From NCBI GenBank assembly GCA_021904315.1, contig CM038910.1, positions 15,190,001 to 15,254,000 of the forward strand: a DNA stretch of 64,000 nt, given 5' to 3'. This document shows positions 22,451 through 32,766 of the stretch, in pieces. This DNA is from Sphagnum magellanicum (Eukaryota > Streptophyta > Sphagnopsida > Sphagnales > Sphagnaceae). Position 1 is the first letter of the stretch; every line of letters starts with the position of its first letter. A program made the translations under genes and the position numbers. The notes under the pieces are model-generated. The model was not told the DNA's origin and did no database searches. It saw only the letters and a program-made list of their open reading frames with translations.

Positions 22451-25200
22451 AGACTTGAGTTTTTAGTCTCATAAATTGTAAGTCTCACTCACTCTTTGAA
22501 ACGCATGCAAGGGGAGTAGAGTAAAGCATGTGTGTAGTTAGTTGTTAACTTGCTTTCCTAATATGTTGTTCATATTCATAGAGTAAATCATTTAGGGTTT
22601 TTGTTTCAATTTATCTTTAAATATGAGTAATCTAACTTGACAACTTGAATATTGGGGATATCCAAAATTTTAAGATTTATTATTATTATTATTATTACTA
22701 TCATTTGGGTTGTTTTGAGTGATTGACCAATGCATGAGGCCAATCACAAAAAAATATACTTTAAACATGTGATGCACCCACAACCAAATAATAGAACCGA
22801 CCATAATAATAGGTAATAATGTTTTCTTTCTCCTTATTTTTGTCTTGTGATCCACCAACTAGCCTACCTAAAGCATTCCGCAAATCCTTTAAAAAAAGAA
22901 AAGGAAGCATGCAACTTTTAAAGGTTTTTCTCCCACCTTCACTCAATGCAAAGACTTGCTAAGACTTTGCAACCTATAAAGGTGGGCAAAAGGCCAACTC
23001 CACCATGATTTTACTTTGAGCATGTTCAATGCTCCAATTTATTTTTTTGTAATGGGTCAATCAAAGTGAGTTTGGGTCCACCCACCCCCAACTAATTTAT
23101 AGAACTAACAAGAGGTACCACCAATATGCAATCACATTCATTCTCACTTAGTTATTAAGCTAGCAAGCTAATGAGAAATCTCCAACCTCCCAAGAAATTA
23201 CGATTCCACCCATTGCACATTTGCCTTACATGCAAGTTGGCAATGTGCAAAGAAGTGAATATTTGAATAATGACATGGAGCTTATGAATCTTGAATTGCA
23301 CATTCTTTACATTGATCTTATAGAAAGTTTTGACTAGAAAACATGTCAACAAAAAATTGTGAGAACCTCTTCATGTAATTAGTAGTAGAAACATTTAGAC
23401 ACAAATAAATTTCATAGAACCCCCTTGCGTGTAGAAGTAGGAACATGTCAACCAAAATTCCATGGAATCTCCTCCATGTGGCTCGAAGGTTTGATAAGCA
23501 ATATGACATGATTAATTTTGGGGACATCAAGAGTAATGTTGCAAGTTTTTGGCAAATTTGAACCCACTATTGTTACATGAATCTTTGCTTCAAAATCACA
23601 AGTTCCTTAGTTGGAGTTAGAGTTGATAAATAAGGTTTTGAACAGATGAAATTTATTCAAAAAACCCTAAAACCTAACTCAATTTTGATGTAAAACCTTT
23701 CTGAATTTGTAAAAATGTGAACATGGTGTAAGGTGCCACCAACCACCACCTTCTTTGTCATTTGTTGCCCCCCAATGGCCTAATTCCCCAACAACCCAAC
23801 ATATAGAAAAAGATTGCTTTGGGGGGGAGGGGGGGGGCCCTAGCCTAAGTCCAAATAATCACCAATTGATTGTTAAGATTGTACACCAAATCATATAACA
23901 AAGAAATTTATTAAAATCTTAAAAAGGGAGTGACCCATCAAGTGGCCCACATGAGAGCTTATTTATTGGAAATTTGTCACCTGCTCCCCTTTCCAATCTC
24001 AAAATATATAATATTGTTCTTTGTAGATAAGCACTTCGAGAAGAGAGGAAACTACTCAAAAAAAGAAAGGGAGATAAAAGAAAACCCCTCTACTTCTCAA
24101 TTTCTCAAGAGTAGGATCAAACTATCCAAATAGTGTAAAATGGGTTTTGTTAGGGCACCTTATGTAACTCTCTTGTACCCACAAAAGGCAAAATGAAATA
24201 AAAGTGAAAACAAGCAACATGGGCGTGTGATGTGCCATAACTATGTATGTTAATATGAGGAGTAAGATCTATGAGTAAAATGAGAGAATGATGTGTAAAA
24301 ACTTCAAATTCTTCTTAAAAGCTCCTTGTAATTTGCATGGTCGTTTGCATGCAAAACATGTAAAGCACTAGTTTGATAAGGCAAAGTTTCAAAACAAATC
24401 AAGGCACCAATTTGAACAATCTCAAAGTTTTTTCCTTTAAACCTAAGGACAAGCCCGTAATACCATTATAACACTAAATTGCAACTTCTAACAATCTGAA
24501 CGAGTCTCCTCAAAACAATTCAATGCTTTCATTCTAACAATCTAATTGACCGTATAAACTTCAATGAGCCATTCCACAGACCCCATTCGTTTTTGTGCAT
24601 ATTTTCTACACTAAATCCTTAGAAACCGAGTGCACACACTCTTTGTTGTGTGCAGCAGAAGTCCCGGCTTCTTCACATGGGAACCCAATTACAATGGCCA
24701 GGTTGACGGCCGCCGATGGAGATTTGAGTACAACATTGCCATTTGCATTTTGGTGATACATCATAATTCATGAGGAGGAGTTGAGAGAACTAGAGAGATG
24801 GAAGGTGAAATTAGAGAGCAAGAATTTGACCTAATTTTTTTGAAGCAGCTGAAATACCTTACTTACTTACTACTGAGAATAGGCACTTTGTTGCTGAATA
24901 TTTATTTATTTTAGAAAATGAGGTTCGAACGGTTTCAAATATAATTTCTCAAAATTTCTACATGTTGAGGAATAGGTATGCAAAATGGTACACTTTGTAT
25001 TGCTGTATTTGTAATAATAATACAATGGAGTTTGATTTTCAAACAAGTTTGACAAATATCAAATAAATAAATCAATCAATAAATTTTTATTTTTTTTCTT
25101 GGCTAAACTTTTTCGCAAATTATTTTGTCCTGAACATCAGTCAGTCATTTAAGTAGGATATTAAGGAGAATTACAAACGTAGTTGCAAGGAGAAAACTAA
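22451..25200. other. AT-rich gene-free DNA
   Basis: No gene recognised. GATTGACCAATGCATGAGGCCAATC near 22715 and GTAATGGGTCAATCAAAG near 23050 are further members of the short CCAATC-type repeat. A poly-G run lies at 23820-23837. Confidence 0.6.
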
Positions 25201-27087
25201 AGAAGAGTCTTGAAAGGAAAAAAAAACCCTAAAAAAAACAACAAAAACAACTACCCATTCTTGAGGAAGGAAGGATCATTGATGATGATGAAGAAGATAA
25301 TCATCTGCACAACAGCAGCAGCAACTGATGTTGTTGTTATTGTTGTTGAGTTTTAATGGGATCTGGGTCCCTCCAATTCCCATTTTTTTTTTTCGGTGTA
25401 AAAGGACGTTCAGTATCTGTTCATTGCTCCTCCTGGTCCTCGTCCTCCTCGTCCTCTTCTCGTTGTCCAGACTTGTGACAGGCAGCAGCAGTAGCGGCAG
25501 CAGCAAGCGGTGGGGCCGCCTGGCTTGCCTGGGCCAAGTTTTTTCCCATTATGCTTTCACTTAGAACTCTGTTGTTGGTTGGTTTTTTTTTTCGGTTTCG
25601 TTTTTTGGGGTTTTACCCCGCCCCAGCTTAAACTCCATCCCCGCCGGGTGCATGGATTTTTGTGACAAACAAACAGACAAACGAACAAACAAGCAAGCAA
25701 GCAACGCAAGTTTTTCATCTCGCTCTGTGTATGTAGAGGAGGAGCTAGGAGGAAGCAGCATCTGAGGCCCCTGGTTTCATTTTCATTCATTCATGTGTTT
25801 GTCGCTTGAAAATCATGACAGTGTAGACTGCATGCTGTTTTTTTATACGAGCTTTTCGAGCCACCAGTTGTTCTTGTTGTGAACACTCTGATCAGTGCAT
25901 CTGAGACAGACAGAGACACAGAGAGACAGAGAAAGTTTGTGTGTGCAATATATATCATGTGTGTGCCTGGAGGAGATGATGATTAGCTACATGGGATTTT
26001 CATTTACTAGCTCTGAATATATTTGAGGCGGTGCAAAGCAGGCATGAGCTGCTTATAGCTGTGTGTGTCTCTAGTGATCTACTGAAGTCTCTTCAAGGAT
26101 CTGTCTGAACAAGTGCTGCACTTGCAAGTATGTATGTATGCATGCATGCACGCGGCATTGATGGTATTGATCACTTCTTCTAGATTTGATCGCTGCATTG
26201 GCTTTTTTCTAGAACTGTTGGAAATTGTTTGAATTACCAGTTGATTAAAGTGTGGCTGAATATCAATCAGGTGTCCTTCTGTCTTTTTGTGCAGTTGAGG
26301 ATTATAAGTTCAAGGCTCTAGAGGTTGGGAGTCGGACTATTGGGAGTTGATCATGAAATTTTTTGAGTAAACTTGTCAAAATTTGCATTGTGATGCAAAA
26401 AGTGAGCCACCCTAGCTTGCAACCACCCAAAGACAAACTTATATATAATCAATTATCTGCAATCTTACAAACTGGAATCCTTAGAGACAGCGTCTGGATT
26501 CTTGCCTGAGTTCTTGCCTGACGTCCAGTCTCACAACTCGTGGGTTCTTGCTCTTGCTGTGGGGTGTGTACATAGAGTTCTCTAATTTTGTTGCATTGCA
26601 TATCGAGTTTCCGATTGCAAACTTGTGCAGTGGTGTTGTTGTTCTTCTTTTTCTTGCAAGTCTCGCTTCCTTTTGTCCTAATCTGCAGCTCCGAGTCGTC
26701 CTCTTGCGGTGGCGGTGCTGAAGCTGCTCGCTGATCAGGCTCCTTCAACCGCTCTCAGTCTCCTGAGCAACGACGGTCCAGCCACCCCGCAAGAAGCTCA
26801 TATACATGGCGACCCCACCCCTCCCTCGTCACGACGTCCTCACCCATCTCCCGGACCCGAAGTGACCGCAACAGCTAAATCGTACTGAGATTTCCTTTCA
26901 ATCCGTCTGCACGCAGAGTTTTGCAGGCAGCTGCTCGGCACAGACAGACATGATATCGTCACGGTTTCTGAAGCTGGTCTGCATCTGGGAGGCTCGAAAC
27001 TTCGCCATCTGAAGATCCATCTCTTGCACGGATATATATATTTTGCGCAAGAGTTTGATAATTTGATCGACGAGAGCTGCTAGAGCC
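25201..27087 (+). promoter_or_regulatory. Upstream region and leader of the GRAS gene
   Basis: Composition changes here to gene-like: more CpG, CT- and CAG-rich runs, GA-type repeats near 25905-25935 and a CATGCATGCATGC stretch near 26135-26150 that contains the RY motif. A TATA-like GATATATATATTTT at 27029-27042 is only about 45 bp before the start codon, so the mapped leader could be short or this could be chance. No transcription start can be fixed from sequence. Many short ATG ORFs would be upstream ORFs if the leader is long. Confidence 0.45.
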
Positions 27088-30078
27088 ATGGCGAGCACTC
27101 AAATCCATCACAGAGTGATGGCTCCCGGGTGCAGTAATTTGTTGCAGCAGCAGCTCCCGAGTGGGGCGGGTGCAGCTGCAACCGCCCTGCAGCCGAGAAG
27201 GAAGCAGGCAGGTCACACTGCAAGTGTCCTAGATGCAAATGCGTGTTTCAAGCAAGCGAAAGAGTATGATCATCAAGGGGCCATGCAGATGGCGCTGCTG
27301 GAAGTGCAGGCAGAGCCCACTTCAGTGCTGGACTTGCAAACTAGTCCTGGACGTTCCTGCTCCTCATTGTCGTCATCCCAGCAAAGCAGCTTGTCTAGCT
27401 CCGACGATTCCAGTTTTCCTCTAAGGACGCCGCCCGGCCAGCATATCAGTACCGTGGCTCAAGAGGCAAGATGCAAGGATGAGTCTTCAGGAAACTCCTG
27501 GGCCGCAGCTTTGTTCGAGGAGTCGCGGTCAGATGATCATAAGTCGCAGCTGCAACTGCAGCATCACGATATGGAAACTTCAGAGTTTTCGAGCTGGATG
27601 GACTGCATGGACGATGCAGCAGCACATGCAGACATGCCAGCGAACGACATGGATTTCGATGCGAATGTACCGGACGACGGCATGACATTTGAATACGGAA
27701 CATTGAGCTGCTGCAGCTTCGAAATGAGCTCAGAAGAGAACTCATGTTTTCCCATCTTCGCCGTAAGCGAGCAAGATATCTGCATGTTCTCGGAGCCGCC
27801 TCCTGCGCTCAACTGTTGTTATCCGCCCGATCATGAGCTCAAGTTCTTCAACAACCCTGCTGCATCGCTCATGAATATCTGCAGATCATCGACAGTAACA
27901 ACAACATCTTCAGGGCCGTCGCTTCCGCATGATGATCAGGCCGTGTTATACTCGAATGATGTTGGACCTGGAAATGAGTCACTAGTACTGATCGCGGATC
28001 GTCACGCACAGCAACAGCTCGTCTCTTCTTCCACGCTGATCAATTCCACCACTGCCGAGGGTGCATCATCGTTGTGCGGGGGCAGCGGCCCAGCTTCTCT
28101 AATTTCGTTACAAGAGCAGCCGGCGGTTTTGCAACCACCACCAGAGTTCATGCGCCTCTCGGGTTCTCAGTTGAATGACAACTTGAGCAATCCGCGATTT
28201 AGCCAAACTGATCATGCAGGAGGCTTGTTTGAAGGTGAAGCTTATGAGACTGTAACGCACTGTAGCGAAGAAATCTCGGCTCATGCAGCCGCTACTAGCA
28301 GCAGCAGCATAGGTCTGGCTGGACAAGAAGAGGCAATCATTAGGAGCGCGGCCTGTTGTTGGACTGCTGCTGCAGCGACGAGAGATGATCATCAGCCTGC
28401 TGGGCAAAAGGAGGTGCAGGTGGTGCTGGTTCCCCAGCAGCTGCAGGAATTAGCTCCTCCTCCGGGTCATGACACTAGTGGTGCAGCAGCAGCAGGGCTT
28501 CAGCTCGTTCATCTCTTGTTGGCTTGTGCGGAGGCAATCCATAGTTCTCATTTTGAGCTTGCCAGAGCTACGCTACGGCATTTGAGAGCAATCTCATCAC
28601 CATACGGAGACCCCATGCAACGAATTGCGTTTCACTTCGCGGAAGCTTTGACGGATCGCCTGAACAACAATAGTCGTATCATAAGCAGCAGCTCATGTAC
28701 TGCAGCAGCTACTGCGGATGATGCAGAAGATCACGACATGAAAGGGCCGCCGCGCCCAGGCCGGTGTGCAACAACAACCGCAACAGTAGCAAGCGCGGGT
28801 GGTGCTGCAGGCAGTTGTTGCAGCAGCAGCTGGTCGCCTTCAGTGCTTGAATCGGAGATGGCATACCAAGCTTTCTACCAAGTGCTTCCGTTTGAGAAGT
28901 TTGCGCACTTCACAGGAAATCAAGCAATAATGGAAGCTGTTGCGAGCAGCGCGAGAGTCCATGTGCTTGATCTAGATGTCGGACAAGGATTGCAATGGCC
29001 TGCTTTCTTGCAATCGCTAGTGTTGAGACCGGGTGGACCTCCTGCACATCTCAGGATCACAGCAGTTGGATCAGATTCTGACTCCTTGCAGCAAACAGGG
29101 AGACGACTCAAGGAGTTCGCTCGAACACTGCAACTTCAGCAGGATCACCAGGAATATCATCAGCATCATCAGCACAAGATTTCTTTGTCATTCGAGTACA
29201 ATCCCGTTGTTGTAGAGAAAATCCAGGACTGTTTCCACGAAGGTTTGATCCAACTCAACTCTGATGAAACTCTTGTGGTAAACTGCTCACAAGTCTTGCA
29301 CAGACTTCTAGTAGATCATGGCGCGACCTCGTCAAAGAAGAAGAACTTAAAACATGATCATGAGTATTCTGCAGCAGCTTCATCTTCGTCTTCTGCAGCT
29401 GCTGAAGCTCTTGACAACATACTCCTCATGATACGAAACATGAATCCCAAACTCGTCACGCTCCTTGAAGTCGAAGCAAATTATTACCACCACAACAACA
29501 GCAGCAACAACTTCCTAGCGAGGTTTGTGGAGGCTCTTCACTACTACTGTGCACTGTTCGACACGCTTGAAGCCACTTTACCCAGAGAGAGTTCACAGAG
29601 AACACAAATAGAGAACACAGTTTTTGCTTCACAGATCAAGCAAATTGTTTCTGTAGAAGAAGAAACTGTGGAAGAAGAAGATGAAGCTGAAGCTGAAGAT
29701 GAAACTTTTGTTGCTGCTGCTGCTCCTGCTCCTTCTTCGACCACTTCAAGTAGCTGCTGCTGTCGAGGACATGAACCGCAAGCTCGACCTCAACCTCGAC
29801 GACATATGAGATCACAAAACTGGCAAACCCATTTCCAAAAGGCAGGATTCACAGTGGTAGCACCCAGTTCTTATGCAATAGAACAAGCTCATCAGTTGTT
29901 AGATCTTTACATGAAGCAGCTGCAGCAGCAGCAGCAGCAGCAATGGTTACACACTAGTTCTAATAATTATGTCACTATGCCTTACAAGCTTGCTCAAGAC
30001 TCTGCTGTTCAACAAGTCTTGACACTGGGATGGCATGAGACTCCCATCATCGCCACTTCTTCCTGGACTGTCGCTTGA
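27088..30078 (+). CDS. GRAS-family transcriptional regulator, RAM1-like group
   Basis: A single-exon protein of 996 residues. The start is fixed by an in-frame TGA at 27064 and a strong context (GCCATGG). The first 470 residues are low-complexity and rich in Ser, Gln, Ala and acidic residues, as in other GRAS N-termini. The GRAS domain begins at LQLVHLLLACAEAI (about residue 470) with the leucine-rich region GDPMQRIAFHFAEAL. The VHIID motif is VHVLDLD (from 624) followed by QGLQWPAFLQSL, then LRITAVG and QQTGRRLKEFA. A PFYRE-like part has LARFVEALHYYCALFDTLEA, and the SAW part runs from NWQTHFQKAGF (about 911) to the C-terminal W. Phrases such as EALHYYxAxFDxLEAT and GDxMQR are closest, as I recall them, to the RAM1 branch, which acts in arbuscular mycorrhiza; this assignment is tentative. 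An acidic, then Ala/Ser/Cys-rich insert (about 856-905) and a seven-glutamine run (946-952) interrupt the domain. Function: nuclear transcriptional co-regulator. Confidence 0.93.
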   Translation: MASTQIHHRVMAPGCSNLLQQQLPSGAGAAATALQPRRKQAGHTASVLDANACFKQAKEYDHQGAMQMALLEVQAEPTSVLDLQTSPGRSCSSLSSSQQSSLSSSDDSSFPLRTPPGQHISTVAQEARCKDESSGNSWAAALFEESRSDDHKSQLQLQHHDMETSEFSSWMDCMDDAAAHADMPANDMDFDANVPDDGMTFEYGTLSCCSFEMSSEENSCFPIFAVSEQDICMFSEPPPALNCCYPPDHELKFFNNPAASLMNICRSSTVTTTSSGPSLPHDDQAVLYSNDVGPGNESLVLIADRHAQQQLVSSSTLINSTTAEGASSLCGGSGPASLISLQEQPAVLQPPPEFMRLSGSQLNDNLSNPRFSQTDHAGGLFEGEAYETVTHCSEEISAHAAATSSSSIGLAGQEEAIIRSAACCWTAAAATRDDHQPAGQKEVQVVLVPQQLQELAPPPGHDTSGAAAAGLQLVHLLLACAEAIHSSHFELARATLRHLRAISSPYGDPMQRIAFHFAEALTDRLNNNSRIISSSSCTAAATADDAEDHDMKGPPRPGRCATTTATVASAGGAAGSCCSSSWSPSVLESEMAYQAFYQVLPFEKFAHFTGNQAIMEAVASSARVHVLDLDVGQGLQWPAFLQSLVLRPGGPPAHLRITAVGSDSDSLQQTGRRLKEFARTLQLQQDHQEYHQHHQHKISLSFEYNPVVVEKIQDCFHEGLIQLNSDETLVVNCSQVLHRLLVDHGATSSKKKNLKHDHEYSAAASSSSSAAAEALDNILLMIRNMNPKLVTLLEVEANYYHHNNSSNNFLARFVEALHYYCALFDTLEATLPRESSQRTQIENTVFASQIKQIVSVEEETVEEEDEAEAEDETFVAAAAPAPSSTTSSSCCCRGHEPQARPQPRRHMRSQNWQTHFQKAGFTVVAPSSYAIEQAHQLLDLYMKQLQQQQQQQWLHTSSNNYVTMPYKLAQDSAVQQVLTLGWHETPIIATSSWTVA

Positions 30079-30710
30079 GATGATCAGCAGCTACTCCTGA
30101 AGAATCTGTGAAGCTCTCCTGCGCTAATTATTTCTTGCAGATCTTAAGGAAGTTATGTTCCGAGCAAGCTAATGATCTCTTGCAAGCTGCTAATTATTCT
30201 GAGGACGATCATGAAGAAATTATACATGTGCAACAATGTGTTTTGAGAGCTCAGAAGTTCCTTGAAGTTCTTTGCAGTTGTTGCTGTTCTTAAGGAAGTT
30301 CCTCAAGCTGGTCTACTTGCAAGCTCTGATGATGATGATGATGATGCCGAAATGATTCAGACTGCCAGCTTTGCTTGCAAACTGCCAAGCTCCTGCCATG
30401 ATGACAGGTGACTGTTTAATTCTCAGAAACACAAGAACTTGCTTCATCCTTGTACCAAAATTCATGCGTAAGATTTGTAAGCAAAGCTTGCACCAGTTAA
30501 GTCATGATTCCTGAAAAACAACAAAGCTCTGAAGCAATTGAAGCAGCAGCAGCAGCAGAAGCTCAGAAGAAGAAGCTCAGGATGACTAAACCTTAGGTCA
30601 GGATAATTAACCCTTGGATCAGCATGAATATTCCAAGGTAGACCAGGATGAATAATCCTTTGTATAAATATGTACCAGTAAAACACTTCATATTTAATTT
30701 GATGCACGAT
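30079..30710 (+). other. Probable 3' region of the GRAS gene
   Basis: It carries CAG- and GAT-type triplet runs like the coding region and TATAAATATG-rich sequence near 30660-30710 that could hold a polyadenylation site. A 61-codon ORF at 30108 overlaps this and has no recognisable domain. Confidence 0.45.
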
Positions 30711-32766
30711 TTACATTTTTGACAAGATTAGTATAATGCTTTAATTGAGTTTTGTGCAAATGCCTTATTTTTTTGGGGATCATCGATTTCATTGCATCAG
30801 CTAGACTTCCTATTCTTCATTCTTTTAGCATTGACAAGTTTCAAGGTGGGATTTATTGCAAAGGAAAATATATGTTTTTGTGGGCACACTTCGTTTATCA
30901 TGAGGATAATAACAAGTTGTGAGAGCACACTCATTCCGAACATGATTACATTTCCATAGCATGACAACCCTTGAGAACTCAAATTTATTCCAAACCATCA
31001 CAAGCTTGCAATTACAACCATGACCCATCACAGCATAATAATTCCAAATATTGACAATCTTGCCATAACAACCACCCATGAGGAACGCAATCAATTGCAA
31101 CATTGCACTCTTCTCATGACTATCATTCCGAGCATCAGAATGAACTTGCCATAACAGCATTAATAAGTGATTCTACCTTAGCATTGTAAATTGTAGGTTG
31201 AGTTTGAGAGTTCACATTTTGTTTCATGTATCCAAATGATAACTATCAAAAGAACACCACTTAAGGTTATATCTTAATAATCATTAACAAACTAATGGCA
31301 AAATTTATCTCTTATTGTGTATTTCAATATCGTCGACTCCTTGAGAACATCATTTCTGATTGTAATAAACTTCAAGAAGAATTTGAATGGTTCCCATGAA
31401 CTAGACTTCAAAGTACATGTCTGAAATAGAAAACAATAATAGTTTGTCCAGACTTTTGTATGACTTGCTTTAAGGTTGAACTTGGAATTTTTAAATGTTT
31501 GAAATTTAATGGGTGTTTAGGATTGTGGGAGCTTGTTGATGAAATTTAGCTTGTGACTCCAAAAAACAATGTTTCACCCCCTTTTGTACAATAATCCTTA
31601 TGAACCAAAAAAAAAAAAAACCAAAAATAATAATAATAAATAACTTAAAAAGACTTATAAGGAATCATGCAGTTGGAAACCAAGGAAGCTATGTCACTGT
31701 GATTTCCTTGTTCATTTCTGCTAACTTTTGCACAATGAGTGAGTTTTACATACAAACATGAATACAGTATCTGCTGCCACGTGCTGCCACTGTTGGTTGT
31801 ATTGAAGAAGGGCCCCTTTGCAGTTTGACCCTTGCAGACAAACACACCATGCCACCATTCACAGAGTTAGAGTTGGATGCCAGAAGTGACTGATCAAAGG
31901 CACGTGCATCCATCTGAAACAAGTGGAAAAGTTTTAACCACCAACTTTTGGCATATGTATAAGTAGCAGATAAGATTCCACATCACTTTGAAGGTAACAT
32001 AACAATTGAGTGCCACCATAACCTTACAACATGAGGGTAGCTGCTTACAGAATTTCAGACCATCCCTTTCATCATGAATGGCAGTGATAAGTGATAACCT
32101 ACCATGAAGTCTCCCTATATTGTATGTCTTGATTAGCTCTCAACAGTGGACGGTGGGCAAGTACATAAGAATCTGCTCAAAATTTCAGGCAAAACATTAT
32201 ACAAAACATCTGCATAAAACCCATTATACAAGCATCACCAACATCTGTGTCCTGAGTTATATGTCACATTTGCACAAGCAACAGGAAGGCTCAGTCAGGA
32301 CATTGGCTTGCACTCAAGACACAGCTAATCAAAAATGTCATTACTATCCTCATTCAAGCTTCATTTCTAATTTGGACTTACACAGTGCAAAGTTTGGTCG
32401 GCACCCATGTTCATTGGTACCTGGCAAGCTCATTAGTATATGATGAAAAGAGAATGGACATTTTTGTTCTGAGAAAGTGACTAAGAATATTCCATCCTCT
32501 TGGAAACCCTTCAAAATTGGTACTGTTAAACATCACACAAATGTAACAACCTTGGTGCCATGGCATGCCCATGGTAATTTTGTAAATATCAGCTATTTTC
32601 AAACCAAAAACAGTTTGGAGAAGCATCAAATTTTCCACACATCACTATCTTACAATCGTGAGGTGCAAACTCATCACATGCACTACATTGGCAACAAAAA
32701 CATGTTGACAATTCAAAAAGCACACTACATACACACTGCAACCCACTGAGAGATTGCTGGAGCAGT
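30711..32766. other. Intergenic DNA
   Basis: No gene recognised between the GRAS gene and the end of the minus-strand lumenal protein gene. Part of 31.9-32.77 kb may be 3' UTR of the latter. An A/T simple run lies near 31607-31640. Confidence 0.6.
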
